Shown: positions 19,457-26,841 of the stretch, in pieces
Layout of the letters: the number at the start of each line of letters is the position of its first letter
Position numbering within the stretch: the first letter of the stretch is position 1
NCBI GenBank assembly: GCA_016787725.1
Contig: JAEUTZ010000006.1
Coordinates: forward strand, 62,001-126,000
Length of the DNA: 64,000 nt
Source: Cyclobacteriaceae bacterium
GTDB taxonomy: Bacteria; Bacteroidota; Bacteroidia; Cytophagales; Cyclobacteriaceae
Direction: 5' to 3'
Notes under the pieces: model-generated
What the model was told of the DNA's origin: nothing
The model's database searches: none
The model's input: only the letters and a program-made list of their open reading frames with translations
Made by a program: the position numbers and the translations under genes

Positions 19457-20863
19457 TTGATGATTTCCAGAAGACACTTTATTAAAAAAGCTGCTTTAGG
19501 TGCCGCTGCTGTATCGATTGTACCGCGTTTTGTACTGGGTGGACCTGGGTATATTGCACCCAGCGATACGCTCTACATTGCCGGCATTGGCGTGGGTGGT
19601 AAGGGAACCAGTGACCTGACCGGGTTTGCAAAAAATCCAAAAGCGAAAATTTCTTTTCTCTGCGATGTAGACGATCGGCAAGCAATCGATTCGAAGAAGA
19701 ATTTTCCAAAGGCGAAATACTATAAAGACTTTCGCGTGCTGCTGGATAAGGAAGCGAAGGACATCGATGCCGTTTCTGTTTCAACGGCCGATCATACTCA
19801 CGCGGTTGCTGCGATGGCTGCCATGCAGCGTGGAAAGCATGTGTATGTACAAAAGCCATTAACACACGACATCTATGAAGCCCGCATGCTGACAGAAGCT
19901 GCAAAAAAATACAAGGTGGTTACCCAAATGGGAAATCAATATGCCTCGGCTGATCATGTACGGGTTGCAAAAGAGTGGGTAGATGCCGGGTTGATTGGGG
20001 ATGTGCATACCGTTCATTGCTGGACAAACCGCCCAGTATGGCCGCAGGGAATTGCCACCCCAACTGGAAAACATGCGTTGCCGAAAGAACTGGACTGGGA
20101 TTTATGGTTAGGCCCGGTGAAGGAAGTGGATTACAATCCTGCTTATCATCCTTTCAATTGGCGGGGATGGTGGAATTTTGGTACCGGTGCATTAGGTGAT
20201 ATGGCGTGCCATATAATGGATGCAGCATTCCGGATTTTACCCATTGATTATCCGTCCGAAGTTGAATGCAGTGCTACCACCGCCTGGGCTGACTTCTTCA
20301 AATTGGCCGATTACCCGGATAGCTGTCCAGCATCTTCGATCATTCACTTGAAGTTTCCTCGCACCGATGGCAAGGGAAACATCAACTTCACCTGGATGGA
20401 CGGTGGCCTGGTACCCAAACGCCCCGAGGAAATGTTACCTGATGAAATGATGGGTGACGGTGGCAATGGCTACATCTTCGAAGGCACCAAAGGCAAATTG
20501 ATTGGTAATTATGAACGACCACCCTTGTTACTGCCCAGCACTCGCATGAAGGAAGTAACCCTACCTGCTCCTACTTTACCCCGTGTACCTGGAGCAGAAG
20601 AGGGACATTACACACAATGGGTAGATGCCTGTCTTGCCGGATATGGCAACATGCAAGTAAGTTCACCTTTTGAGTTTGCCGGACCTTTCACAGAAGCCGT
20701 GCTAATGGGCAACCTGGCAATTCGTAGCTATAACATGCGCAATGGTTATAATTTTCCAGGTAGAAAGAAATTACTGTGGGATGCAAAAAATATGAAGATC
20801 ACCAACTTTGATGAAGCTAACCAGTTTGTAAAACGAGAATACCGAAAAGGCTGGAGTTTATAA
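19457..20863 (+). CDS. Gfo/Idh/MocA family oxidoreductase, Tat-exported (paralogue 2)
   Basis: 468 residues, strongly similar to the preceding gene over its entire length: same Tat-type N-terminus (SRRHFIKKAALGAAAVSIVPR), same 'GVGGKG', same 'VYVQKPLTHDIYEARMLTE' with QKP for EKP, same 'NWRGWWNFGTGALGDMACHI' and same C-terminus 'KITNFDEANQFVKREYR'. A tandem duplication with divergence is the simple reading; the differences lie in the middle of the substrate domain, so the two may process different sugars or successive steps. The start could be Met1 or Met2 (3 bp later). Confidence 0.93.
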   Translation: MMISRRHFIKKAALGAAAVSIVPRFVLGGPGYIAPSDTLYIAGIGVGGKGTSDLTGFAKNPKAKISFLCDVDDRQAIDSKKNFPKAKYYKDFRVLLDKEAKDIDAVSVSTADHTHAVAAMAAMQRGKHVYVQKPLTHDIYEARMLTEAAKKYKVVTQMGNQYASADHVRVAKEWVDAGLIGDVHTVHCWTNRPVWPQGIATPTGKHALPKELDWDLWLGPVKEVDYNPAYHPFNWRGWWNFGTGALGDMACHIMDAAFRILPIDYPSEVECSATTAWADFFKLADYPDSCPASSIIHLKFPRTDGKGNINFTWMDGGLVPKRPEEMLPDEMMGDGGNGYIFEGTKGKLIGNYERPPLLLPSTRMKEVTLPAPTLPRVPGAEEGHYTQWVDACLAGYGNMQVSSPFEFAGPFTEAVLMGNLAIRSYNMRNGYNFPGRKKLLWDAKNMKITNFDEANQFVKREYRKGWSL

Positions 20864-20916
20864 TCGGAATGAAGAGGCCAGACATTTTTCAACTTTGTCG
20901 TTCTTTCTCAAGTTAA

Positions 20917-21435
20917 ATGGAAGACAGCAATTTTATTCGTGGTAAACTTACCACCTACACAACCGAATTCATTCATTTCATCGAGGCCCAATCACCATCT
21001 CAATTTACGGATACCCCGAACGGGAAGTGGTCAAGCGGACAAAACCTGGAGCATTTAATACGCAGTTTGGCACCCGTTTCCCTGGCGCTGCTATTGCCGG
21101 GATTCCTTTTGAGATTACTTTTCGGAAAACCCAATCGCAAACCCAGGACCTACCTTGAATTGGTGGAACGGTACAAACAAAAACTAGCAGCCGGTGGCCG
21201 CGCATCGGGTAGGTTTATCCCTCCGCCAGTCGGCTGGAATGAACGTGGTCGCAAAATCATTGAACTAAAAAAAGAAGTAACTAAAATGACAACCCGGTTG
21301 AACTCCTGGCAGGAGGATCAATTGGATAAGTACCTGCTGCCTCACCCCTTACTCGGCAAACTAACCTTGCGTGAAATGTTATTCTTCTCGATTTACCACA
21401 TCGAACATCATCATCAACTATTAAAGGGGCGATAG
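20917..21435 (+). CDS. DinB-like metal-binding four-helix protein
   Basis: 172 residues. The DinB/YfiT metal triad is recognisable: His46 (QNLEHLIRS), His161 and His165 (YHIEHHH). The C-terminal half 'LLPHPLLGKLTLREMLFFSIYHIEHH' is typical of the DinB_2 family. The family includes thiol-dependent transferases and many proteins without assigned function; the role here is unknown. 53 bp after the preceding oxidoreductase. Confidence 0.85.
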   Translation: MEDSNFIRGKLTTYTTEFIHFIEAQSPSQFTDTPNGKWSSGQNLEHLIRSLAPVSLALLLPGFLLRLLFGKPNRKPRTYLELVERYKQKLAAGGRASGRFIPPPVGWNERGRKIIELKKEVTKMTTRLNSWQEDQLDKYLLPHPLLGKLTLREMLFFSIYHIEHHHQLLKGR

Positions 21436-21469
21436 AAACAACTCCCCGGATGTCTTTGTCTAAAATCGC

Positions 21470-21477
21470 TACCTTTG
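21470..21477 (+). promoter_or_regulatory. TACCTTTG -7 box before the ACMSD gene
   Basis: Exact TAnnTTTG match, 18 bp before the ATG at 21496. No clear -33 partner at the usual spacing; the start would have a very short leader. Confidence 0.4.
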
Positions 21478-21495
21478 CCGGATTGGCCAAGCCGC

Positions 21496-22506
21496 ATGCT
21501 CAAGATTGACGCCCACACACACATCCTTCCTAAAAAAATGCCCAACTGGAGTGAGAAGTTTGGGTATGGCGATTTCATTTACTTACAACATCATAAAAAA
21601 GGGTTCGCTAAAATGATGCGTGGCAATCAGTTCTTCCGGGAGATAAAAGAAAATTGCTGGGATCCGGAAATCAGAATAGAAGAGTACGAACAATTTCATA
21701 CCCAGGTACAAGTGGTATGTACCATCCCGGTCATGTTTTCGTATTGGGCGCAACCCCTGGATTGTCTTGACCTTTCCAAATTTCTAAACGACCATCTTGC
21801 CAAACTGGTCGATAAGTATCCCAAACAATACATCGGCCTGGGAACGGTGCCTATGCAAGACACGGAATTATCGGTGAAGGAGTTGGAGCGCATAAAAAAA
21901 ATTGGTTTGCACGGTATCCAGATTGGCTCTAATATTAATGATGACAATTTAAATGAGGAACGATTTTACCCGGTCTTCCAGGCATGTGAAAAATTGAACC
22001 TTGCCGTGATGGTACACCCCTGGAACATGATGGGTGAAAAGAAAATGCAACGCTATTGGCTACCCTGGTTGGTGGGCATGCCGGCCGAAACATCGCGCGC
22101 TATGTGTTCGATGATCTTTGGCGGGATTTTTGAAAGACTCCCCAACTTGCGGGTCATGTTTGCCCATGCCGGGGGTTCTTTCCTGCCAACCATTGGCCGG
22201 ATCGAACATGGTTTTGAATGCCGGCCGGATCTGGTGGCGATCGACAACAATGTAAATCCCCGGAAGTATATTGGTAAGTTTTGGGTGGACAGTGTAACGC
22301 ATGATTCGCTGATGCTGGAATATGTTTTGAAGCTCCAAGGAAGCAAGCGTGTCATGTTGGGATCCGATTATCCGTTTCCTTTGGGAGACTTGGAGATTGG
22401 TAAATTTATTGATGAAATGAATTTACCAGAATCGGTAAAAGAAGACATTTTCAGCAATGCCGCACTCGAGTGGTTGCAACTATCAAAGGAGGATTATATA
22501 CAATAA
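21496..22506 (+). CDS. 2-amino-3-carboxymuconate-6-semialdehyde decarboxylase (ACMSD)
   Basis: 336 residues from the ATG at 21496; an in-frame TTG at 21475 overlaps the promoter box and is rejected. Strong resemblance to ACMSD throughout: metal motif DAHTHILP (His7, His9), 'ENCWDPEIRI', 'VPVMFSYWAQP', 'YWLPWLVGMPAET', 'FAHAGGSFLPTIGRIEHGF' and 'GSDYPFPLGDLEIGKFI'. The zinc-dependent enzyme decarboxylates an intermediate of tryptophan/kynurenine breakdown, diverting it from quinolinate and NAD synthesis. No other kynurenine-pathway gene is in the window. Confidence 0.95.
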   Translation: MLKIDAHTHILPKKMPNWSEKFGYGDFIYLQHHKKGFAKMMRGNQFFREIKENCWDPEIRIEEYEQFHTQVQVVCTIPVMFSYWAQPLDCLDLSKFLNDHLAKLVDKYPKQYIGLGTVPMQDTELSVKELERIKKIGLHGIQIGSNINDDNLNEERFYPVFQACEKLNLAVMVHPWNMMGEKKMQRYWLPWLVGMPAETSRAMCSMIFGGIFERLPNLRVMFAHAGGSFLPTIGRIEHGFECRPDLVAIDNNVNPRKYIGKFWVDSVTHDSLMLEYVLKLQGSKRVMLGSDYPFPLGDLEIGKFIDEMNLPESVKEDIFSNAALEWLQLSKEDYIQ

Positions 22507-22509
22507 TGC

Positions 22510-23145
22510 ATGGGAAGCGTATTTAAAGGAATTGTTATTGTGCTGTTTTGGGGATTCCCCTCTTGCAGCACATATGCTCAGACGGAACAAGAAAAGCTTC
22601 GCGAATTAGAACTGCAACGCCAGGCCGATAAACAACGCAGCATCGACCGGCAAATTGATTCGATCGGCACCCTAATCGACAATCAGGAATATGAAGCCGC
22701 TGATAAAAAAATAGTAGCAGTCCTTCAATCGGTACGAAGTGTTCCTTCAACCCTCACTTTTTACATCGGAAAAAATTCGTTCTATCTTGCCAAGTACAAA
22801 CAAAGTGTCGACTGGCTAAACAAGTACATTCAACTAAAGGGTACTTCTGGTCAATTTTCGGAAGAAGCGATTCGTTTAAAAAATACCGCGGAAGCAGAAC
22901 TTCTGAAAGAACGGTTGGAAGAAAGCAAACAAACCACGCAGGTACTCTCAAAAGACTTTGACCTGGACTGTGGCCCCACAGGCAAAGTGACTTGCCCGGT
23001 TTGTAATGGTACTACAGTAATAATAAAGCGCGGCTATATTGGTGATACCTACAAGACCTGTGGATTCTGTAACCATGAAGGAGTCTTATCGTGTGCGGAT
23101 TACAATAAACTATTAAAAGGAGAGCTTAAACCAGCCTCTAAGTGA
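22510..23145 (+). CDS. Exported protein of unknown function with C-terminal zinc-ribbon-like Cys pairs
   Basis: 211 residues, no family recognised. The N-terminus looks like a Sec signal (GIVIVLFWGFPSCSTYAQ). Residues about 30-150 are Glu/Lys/Gln-rich helices that could form a TPR- or coiled-coil-like unit. The C-terminus has CPVCNGTT ... CGFCNHEG ... C, two CxxC pairs about 20 residues apart, like a DnaJ-type zinc finger. It starts 4 bp after the ACMSD stop codon, so it is probably cotranscribed. CxxC pairs could be a metal site or a redox pair in the periplasm. Confidence 0.75.
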   Translation: MGSVFKGIVIVLFWGFPSCSTYAQTEQEKLRELELQRQADKQRSIDRQIDSIGTLIDNQEYEAADKKIVAVLQSVRSVPSTLTFYIGKNSFYLAKYKQSVDWLNKYIQLKGTSGQFSEEAIRLKNTAEAELLKERLEESKQTTQVLSKDFDLDCGPTGKVTCPVCNGTTVIIKRGYIGDTYKTCGFCNHEGVLSCADYNKLLKGELKPASK

Positions 23146-23189
23146 TTGGAGCAGATATGGTTAGGCGGGACATTTTCGCAGATTTTCGT

Positions 23190-23197
23190 TACCTTTG
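23190..23197 (+). promoter_or_regulatory. TACCTTTG -7 box before trhO
   Basis: Exact TAnnTTTG match, 18 bp before the chosen trhO start at 23215. The same octamer and the same distance are seen upstream of the ACMSD gene. Confidence 0.45.
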
Positions 23198-23214
23198 CAG
23201 GTCAATTTTGCACG

Positions 23215-24261
23215 ATGGCCCTCTATAATCGTATTAACGGAAAAGAGCTCAAAGAGCGGTTACGCAATAGCCTACAAACCCGCACAACGATCTCATTTTA
23301 CAAGTACCATCAACTCGCTGACCCCGGTGCCTTGCGGGATGAATTATACCTGCGATTTGATCAACTTCAGGTTTGGGGTAGAATTTATGTTGCCCACGAA
23401 GGAATTAATGCCCAGATCAGTGTACCCACCGAACGGTATCAGGATTTTAAAGCCCAATTATATAGTATTCCGTTTCTGAATGGAGTGCGACTAAACCTTG
23501 CTGTGGATGATAACGGCAAATCCTTTTTCAAACTAAAAATTTTGGTGCGTAAAAAGATTGTAGCCGATGGATTGAATGATCGCACCTTCGATGTAACCAA
23601 CTGCGGAGTTCATGTTAATGCGAAAGAATTCAATGCGTTGGCCGATGATCCCAATACCCTTATTGTGGACATGCGAAATCATTATGAAAGTGAGGTAGGT
23701 CACTTCAAAAATGCCATATGTCCGGATGTGGACACGTTTCGGGAAGAACTCACCTATGTGCAAGATCTGCTTGGAAATCAAAAAGATAAAAACTTATTGA
23801 TGTATTGCACTGGTGGCATTCGTTGCGAAAAAGCCAGCGCCTGGTTTAAGCACATCGGGTTTAAGAACGTCTTCCAACTCAACGGTGGGATTATCAAATA
23901 CGCTCAGGAAGTAAAAGCTGAGAATCTGGAAAACAAATTCATCGGAAAAAATTTCGTGTTTGATGAGCGGCTTGGTGAACGGATTTCTGACGACATTATC
24001 AGTGAATGCCATCAATGTGGAAAGCCTTGCGATACGCATACTAACTGCAAAAATGATGGTTGCCATTTGCTTTTCATTCAATGCGGCAGTTGTGCTGAAC
24101 AATACCACGGGTGTTGCTCGCAGGAGTGTGCCGATATCCTTGCCCTCCCGGTGGAAAAGCAAAAAGAACTGAGAAAAGGAATCAACAAGGGTCGCCAGGT
24201 CTTTAAAAAGGGTCGAGCCAAAGATCTTAAGGTAAAGCTCGGTAAGTCGGTAACGGCTTAA
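23215..24261 (+). CDS. trhO: tRNA uridine(34) hydroxylase, rhodanese-like
   Basis: 348 residues from the ATG at 23215, placed 18 bp after a -7 box; longer frames begin at non-ATG codons upstream of that box. N-terminal ferredoxin-like part ('FYKYHQLADP', 'GRIYVAHEGINAQISVP'), then a rhodanese domain with the active-site loop CTGGIRCEKAS (Cys about 198), then a Cys-rich tail ('CHQCGKPCDTHTNC', 'CGSCAEQYHGCCSQEC') that probably binds zinc. TrhO (YceA) hydroxylates uridine 34 in some tRNAs. mogA follows after 1 bp. Confidence 0.95.
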   Translation: MALYNRINGKELKERLRNSLQTRTTISFYKYHQLADPGALRDELYLRFDQLQVWGRIYVAHEGINAQISVPTERYQDFKAQLYSIPFLNGVRLNLAVDDNGKSFFKLKILVRKKIVADGLNDRTFDVTNCGVHVNAKEFNALADDPNTLIVDMRNHYESEVGHFKNAICPDVDTFREELTYVQDLLGNQKDKNLLMYCTGGIRCEKASAWFKHIGFKNVFQLNGGIIKYAQEVKAENLENKFIGKNFVFDERLGERISDDIISECHQCGKPCDTHTNCKNDGCHLLFIQCGSCAEQYHGCCSQECADILALPVEKQKELRKGINKGRQVFKKGRAKDLKVKLGKSVTA

Positions 24262-24262
24262 T

Positions 24263-24802
24263 ATGGAATCGAAGAATCCTATCCGCATCGGCATCATCAA
24301 CGTTTCAGACCGCGCCAGTCAAGGCATCTACGAAGATGTGCCGGGCCAAGCCATTGTCAGTACACTCCAGGAATATCTGATCAGTGAATGGCAAAAAGAA
24401 TATGCAGTTATTCCCGATGAGCAGCCATTAATTGAACGCACGTTAATTGAAATGGCCGATGTGAAAAATTGTTGCCTGATCATCACGTGTGGTGGAACCG
24501 GGCCTGCCTTGCGCGATGTAACTCCGGAAGCCACGGAAGCCGTTTGCACGAAAATGATGCCCGGCTTTGGGGAACTGATGCGCCAGGAAAGTTTGAAATA
24601 CGTTCCCACCGCAATTTTATCGCGGCAGACAGCCGGAATCCGAAATCAAACTTTAATCGTAAATTTGCCAGGGAAACCAAAAGCTATCAGACAGTGTTTG
24701 AATGCTGTATTTCCGGCCATTCCGTACTGTATTGACCTTTTAAATGGCCCCTATATCGAATGCAGGCCCGAACTAATAGCCGTTTTTCGCCCCGCAAAAT
24801 AA
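24263..24802 (+). CDS. mogA: Molybdopterin adenylyltransferase
   Basis: 179 residues, matching the MogA/MoaB fold: 'IGIINVSDRASQGIYEDVPG' at the start, the nucleotide motif 'ITCGGTGPALRDVTPEA' at about 74-90, and 'NLPGKPKAIRQCL' near 135-147. The enzyme adenylates molybdopterin before molybdenum insertion. No other molybdenum cofactor gene is in the window. One bp after trhO and 9 bp before the M23 peptidase gene, so part of a short operon of unrelated functions. Confidence 0.92.
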   Translation: MESKNPIRIGIINVSDRASQGIYEDVPGQAIVSTLQEYLISEWQKEYAVIPDEQPLIERTLIEMADVKNCCLIITCGGTGPALRDVTPEATEAVCTKMMPGFGELMRQESLKYVPTAILSRQTAGIRNQTLIVNLPGKPKAIRQCLNAVFPAIPYCIDLLNGPYIECRPELIAVFRPAK

Positions 24803-24811
24803 TAAACGCGT

Positions 24812-25792
24812 ATGGCCAGAATAAAGTACTACTACGACACCGAGACTTGTAAGTACGAGCGAATCAAAACCACCACCGGGGATATCATTCTGAATACGCT
24901 CGGGATTCTCTCACTCACCGTGGCCATGGCTGTAGGCTTGTTGATTTTGTACAGTTCCTATTTTGAATCGCCAAAAGAATTAATCCTTCGGAATGAAGTG
25001 AAGGAATTGGAATTCTATTATGAAAATCTGCAAGCAGAAGTTGAAAAACTTCACAAGCAGCTTTCCAACATGGAATACCGCGATGATAATATTTACCGGG
25101 TAGTTCTCGGAGCCGAACCCATCGACAAGAGTATTCGCGAAGCCGGAGTGGGCGGCCTGGATCGGTATGAAGACATTCGGAATAAAAACATCATTCATGA
25201 AGACCTGATTGTCAAGTTGACAGAAAGTGTGGATAACCTCCGCAGAAAAATTTATATCGAGTCAAAGTCACAAGATGACGTAGTGGAGTTAGCGGAAAGC
25301 AAGGAGAAATTATTTGCCGCGATTCCAGCCATTCAACCGGTAGCCAATAAACAATTAATCGCCCTGGCGTCCGGGTACGGCCTGCGCATTCATCCCATCT
25401 ACAAAGTGAAGAAATTGCACACCGGTATTGATTTTGCTGCAGCCATCGGAACCCCAATCTATGCCACTGCAGATGGCGTGATCGACAAAGTTCATATTAG
25501 TTTCAGTGGATACGGAAAAATGCTGGAGATCGATCACGGTTTCGGCTACCGAACCCGCTATGCCCACATGCATGGATTTGCGGTACGGCAAGGACAAAAA
25601 GTTAAGCGTGGCGATTTGATTGGGTATGTTGGCGATACAGGGCTCTCTACAGCCCCGCACTTGCATTATGAAGTGTTCGTGAATGGAATTCACGCCAACC
25701 CGGTGCATTACTTCTTTAACGACCTTAACCCTGCCGAGTACGAGAAGATTATTGAACTTGCTTCCATAGAAAATCAATCGTTGGGAATGTAA
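24812..25792 (+). CDS. M23 family metallopeptidase, membrane-anchored
   Basis: 326 residues. A single transmembrane helix at about 26-48, a coiled-coil-like stretch at 57-90, and a LytM/M23 domain from about 185: zinc residues His203 and Asp207 (LHTGIDF), His283/His285 (HLHYEV). The complete metal set suggests an active peptidoglycan endopeptidase facing the periplasm, with roles in cell-wall remodelling or division. Ends before a good terminator. Confidence 0.93.
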   Translation: MARIKYYYDTETCKYERIKTTTGDIILNTLGILSLTVAMAVGLLILYSSYFESPKELILRNEVKELEFYYENLQAEVEKLHKQLSNMEYRDDNIYRVVLGAEPIDKSIREAGVGGLDRYEDIRNKNIIHEDLIVKLTESVDNLRRKIYIESKSQDDVVELAESKEKLFAAIPAIQPVANKQLIALASGYGLRIHPIYKVKKLHTGIDFAAAIGTPIYATADGVIDKVHISFSGYGKMLEIDHGFGYRTRYAHMHGFAVRQGQKVKRGDLIGYVGDTGLSTAPHLHYEVFVNGIHANPVHYFFNDLNPAEYEKIIELASIENQSLGM

Positions 25793-25811
25793 TTGAGAAT
25801 TACTTCATTTG

Positions 25812-25840
25812 AAGCCTGTGCTAAAGCTCAGGCTTTTTTA
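25812..25840 (+). terminator. Rho-independent terminator after the trhO-mogA-M23 operon
   Basis: Stem AAGCCTG/CAGGCTT (25812-25818 with 25829-25835), 10-nt loop, followed directly by a run of T to 25839. Confidence 0.85.
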
Positions 25841-25857
25841 TTTGCAGCAGGTTTACT

Positions 25858-25888
25858 TTTGATAATGTATCCAGCATTCATACCTTAG
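25858..25888 (+). promoter_or_regulatory. Bacteroidota-type promoter TTTG-N19-TACCTTAG
   Basis: -33 TTTG (25858-25861) and -7 TACCTTAG (25881-25888), one mismatch to TAnnTTTG, separated by 19 bp. It lies 11 bp before the start codon at 25900 and follows the terminator of the previous operon. Confidence 0.55.
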
Positions 25889-25899
25889 CAACCACGACT

Positions 25900-26838
25900 A
25901 TGAACCGACTCCTTCTTGGACTCCTGATCTCGCTGACGTGGCTTGAATCCACAGCGCAGGGTTGCAGTGATGCCGGCTTTTGCACCATGGGCGCACTCAA
26001 GCCTGATCAGCCTTTCAATAAGAAAATGCAGCTAAAATTGCGTTCCATGGAAGTGAGTTTTTACCGGGGCACCACCACCACCACTCCGGTAATTTATGTG
26101 GCTACTGCTGATCTCAATTTTGGACTTACACAACGTTCCTCTTTTCAGGTAAAGTTGCCCTACCTGGCAGTTCGGAAAGGAAATTTGGGTGAAGCGGAAG
26201 GCATATCCGATCTTTCTTTCTGCTACACCCGATCCATTATAACTTCAGAACAATTTGATGTGAATTGGTCGGTCGGTGCGAAGATTCCAACCAACACCGC
26301 TAACAAAGAATCGGAAAAGTTTCCCGGTGAGCCACTACCCATGTATTATCAAACCAGCCTGGGTACCTATGATTTTATTACCGGATTGTCTATGATTAAC
26401 CGGCAATGGCTACTCGCCACCGGAATTCAGATACCAGTTATTCATAACAATGACAACTCATTCGATTGGACTGATTATCCTGATTATCCGGATCCGAGTT
26501 ACATCGAAACTTACAGTCAAGCCAATCAATTAAAACGTGGTATTGATGTAATGCTGCGGGTTGAGCGAAATTTTAGATTTGCCCGATTCAATTTTTCTAT
26601 TGGCCTATTGCCCATTTATAGAATCACCAACGATCGAATTACCTTAAACGATGTTGAAATAAAACCTGTTGGTGCTCGTGGGTTAGCGCTTACCGGCATT
26701 GCTACAGGCGGATATAATTTCAATGTTCAATCTGGTGTGAAAGTTCTGATGGGTAGAAAGATAACACAACGCGATGTAAACCCAGATGGGCTATCCCGGG
26801 TATCGGTGGCAACAGTAAGTTACTTCTATCGCTTTTAG
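25900..26838 (+). CDS. Predicted outer-membrane beta-barrel protein (transporter-like)
   Basis: 312 residues. N-terminal Sec signal ending STAQG; then alternating hydrophobic/polar beta-strand patterns with aromatic girdles ('ADLNFGLTQRSSFQVKLPYLAV', 'FDVNWSVGAKIPTN', 'FRFARFNFSIGLLPIYRI') and a C-terminal Tyr-Arg-Phe, typical of outer-membrane barrels of the 'transporter' (MetA-pathway phenol) kind. Three Cys near residues 22-29 after the signal are unusual. The TPR-CHAT gene starts 3 bp downstream, suggesting they work together. Substrate unknown. Confidence 0.7.
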   Translation: MNRLLLGLLISLTWLESTAQGCSDAGFCTMGALKPDQPFNKKMQLKLRSMEVSFYRGTTTTTPVIYVATADLNFGLTQRSSFQVKLPYLAVRKGNLGEAEGISDLSFCYTRSIITSEQFDVNWSVGAKIPTNTANKESEKFPGEPLPMYYQTSLGTYDFITGLSMINRQWLLATGIQIPVIHNNDNSFDWTDYPDYPDPSYIETYSQANQLKRGIDVMLRVERNFRFARFNFSIGLLPIYRITNDRITLNDVEIKPVGARGLALTGIATGGYNFNVQSGVKVLMGRKITQRDVNPDGLSRVSVATVSYFYRF

Positions 26839-26841
26839 GAG

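Noticed and set aside
23146-23214. Extended trhO start from a TTG codon
   Set aside because: The extension overlaps a -7 promoter box and lacks family similarity; ATG 23215 fits TrhO N-termini.
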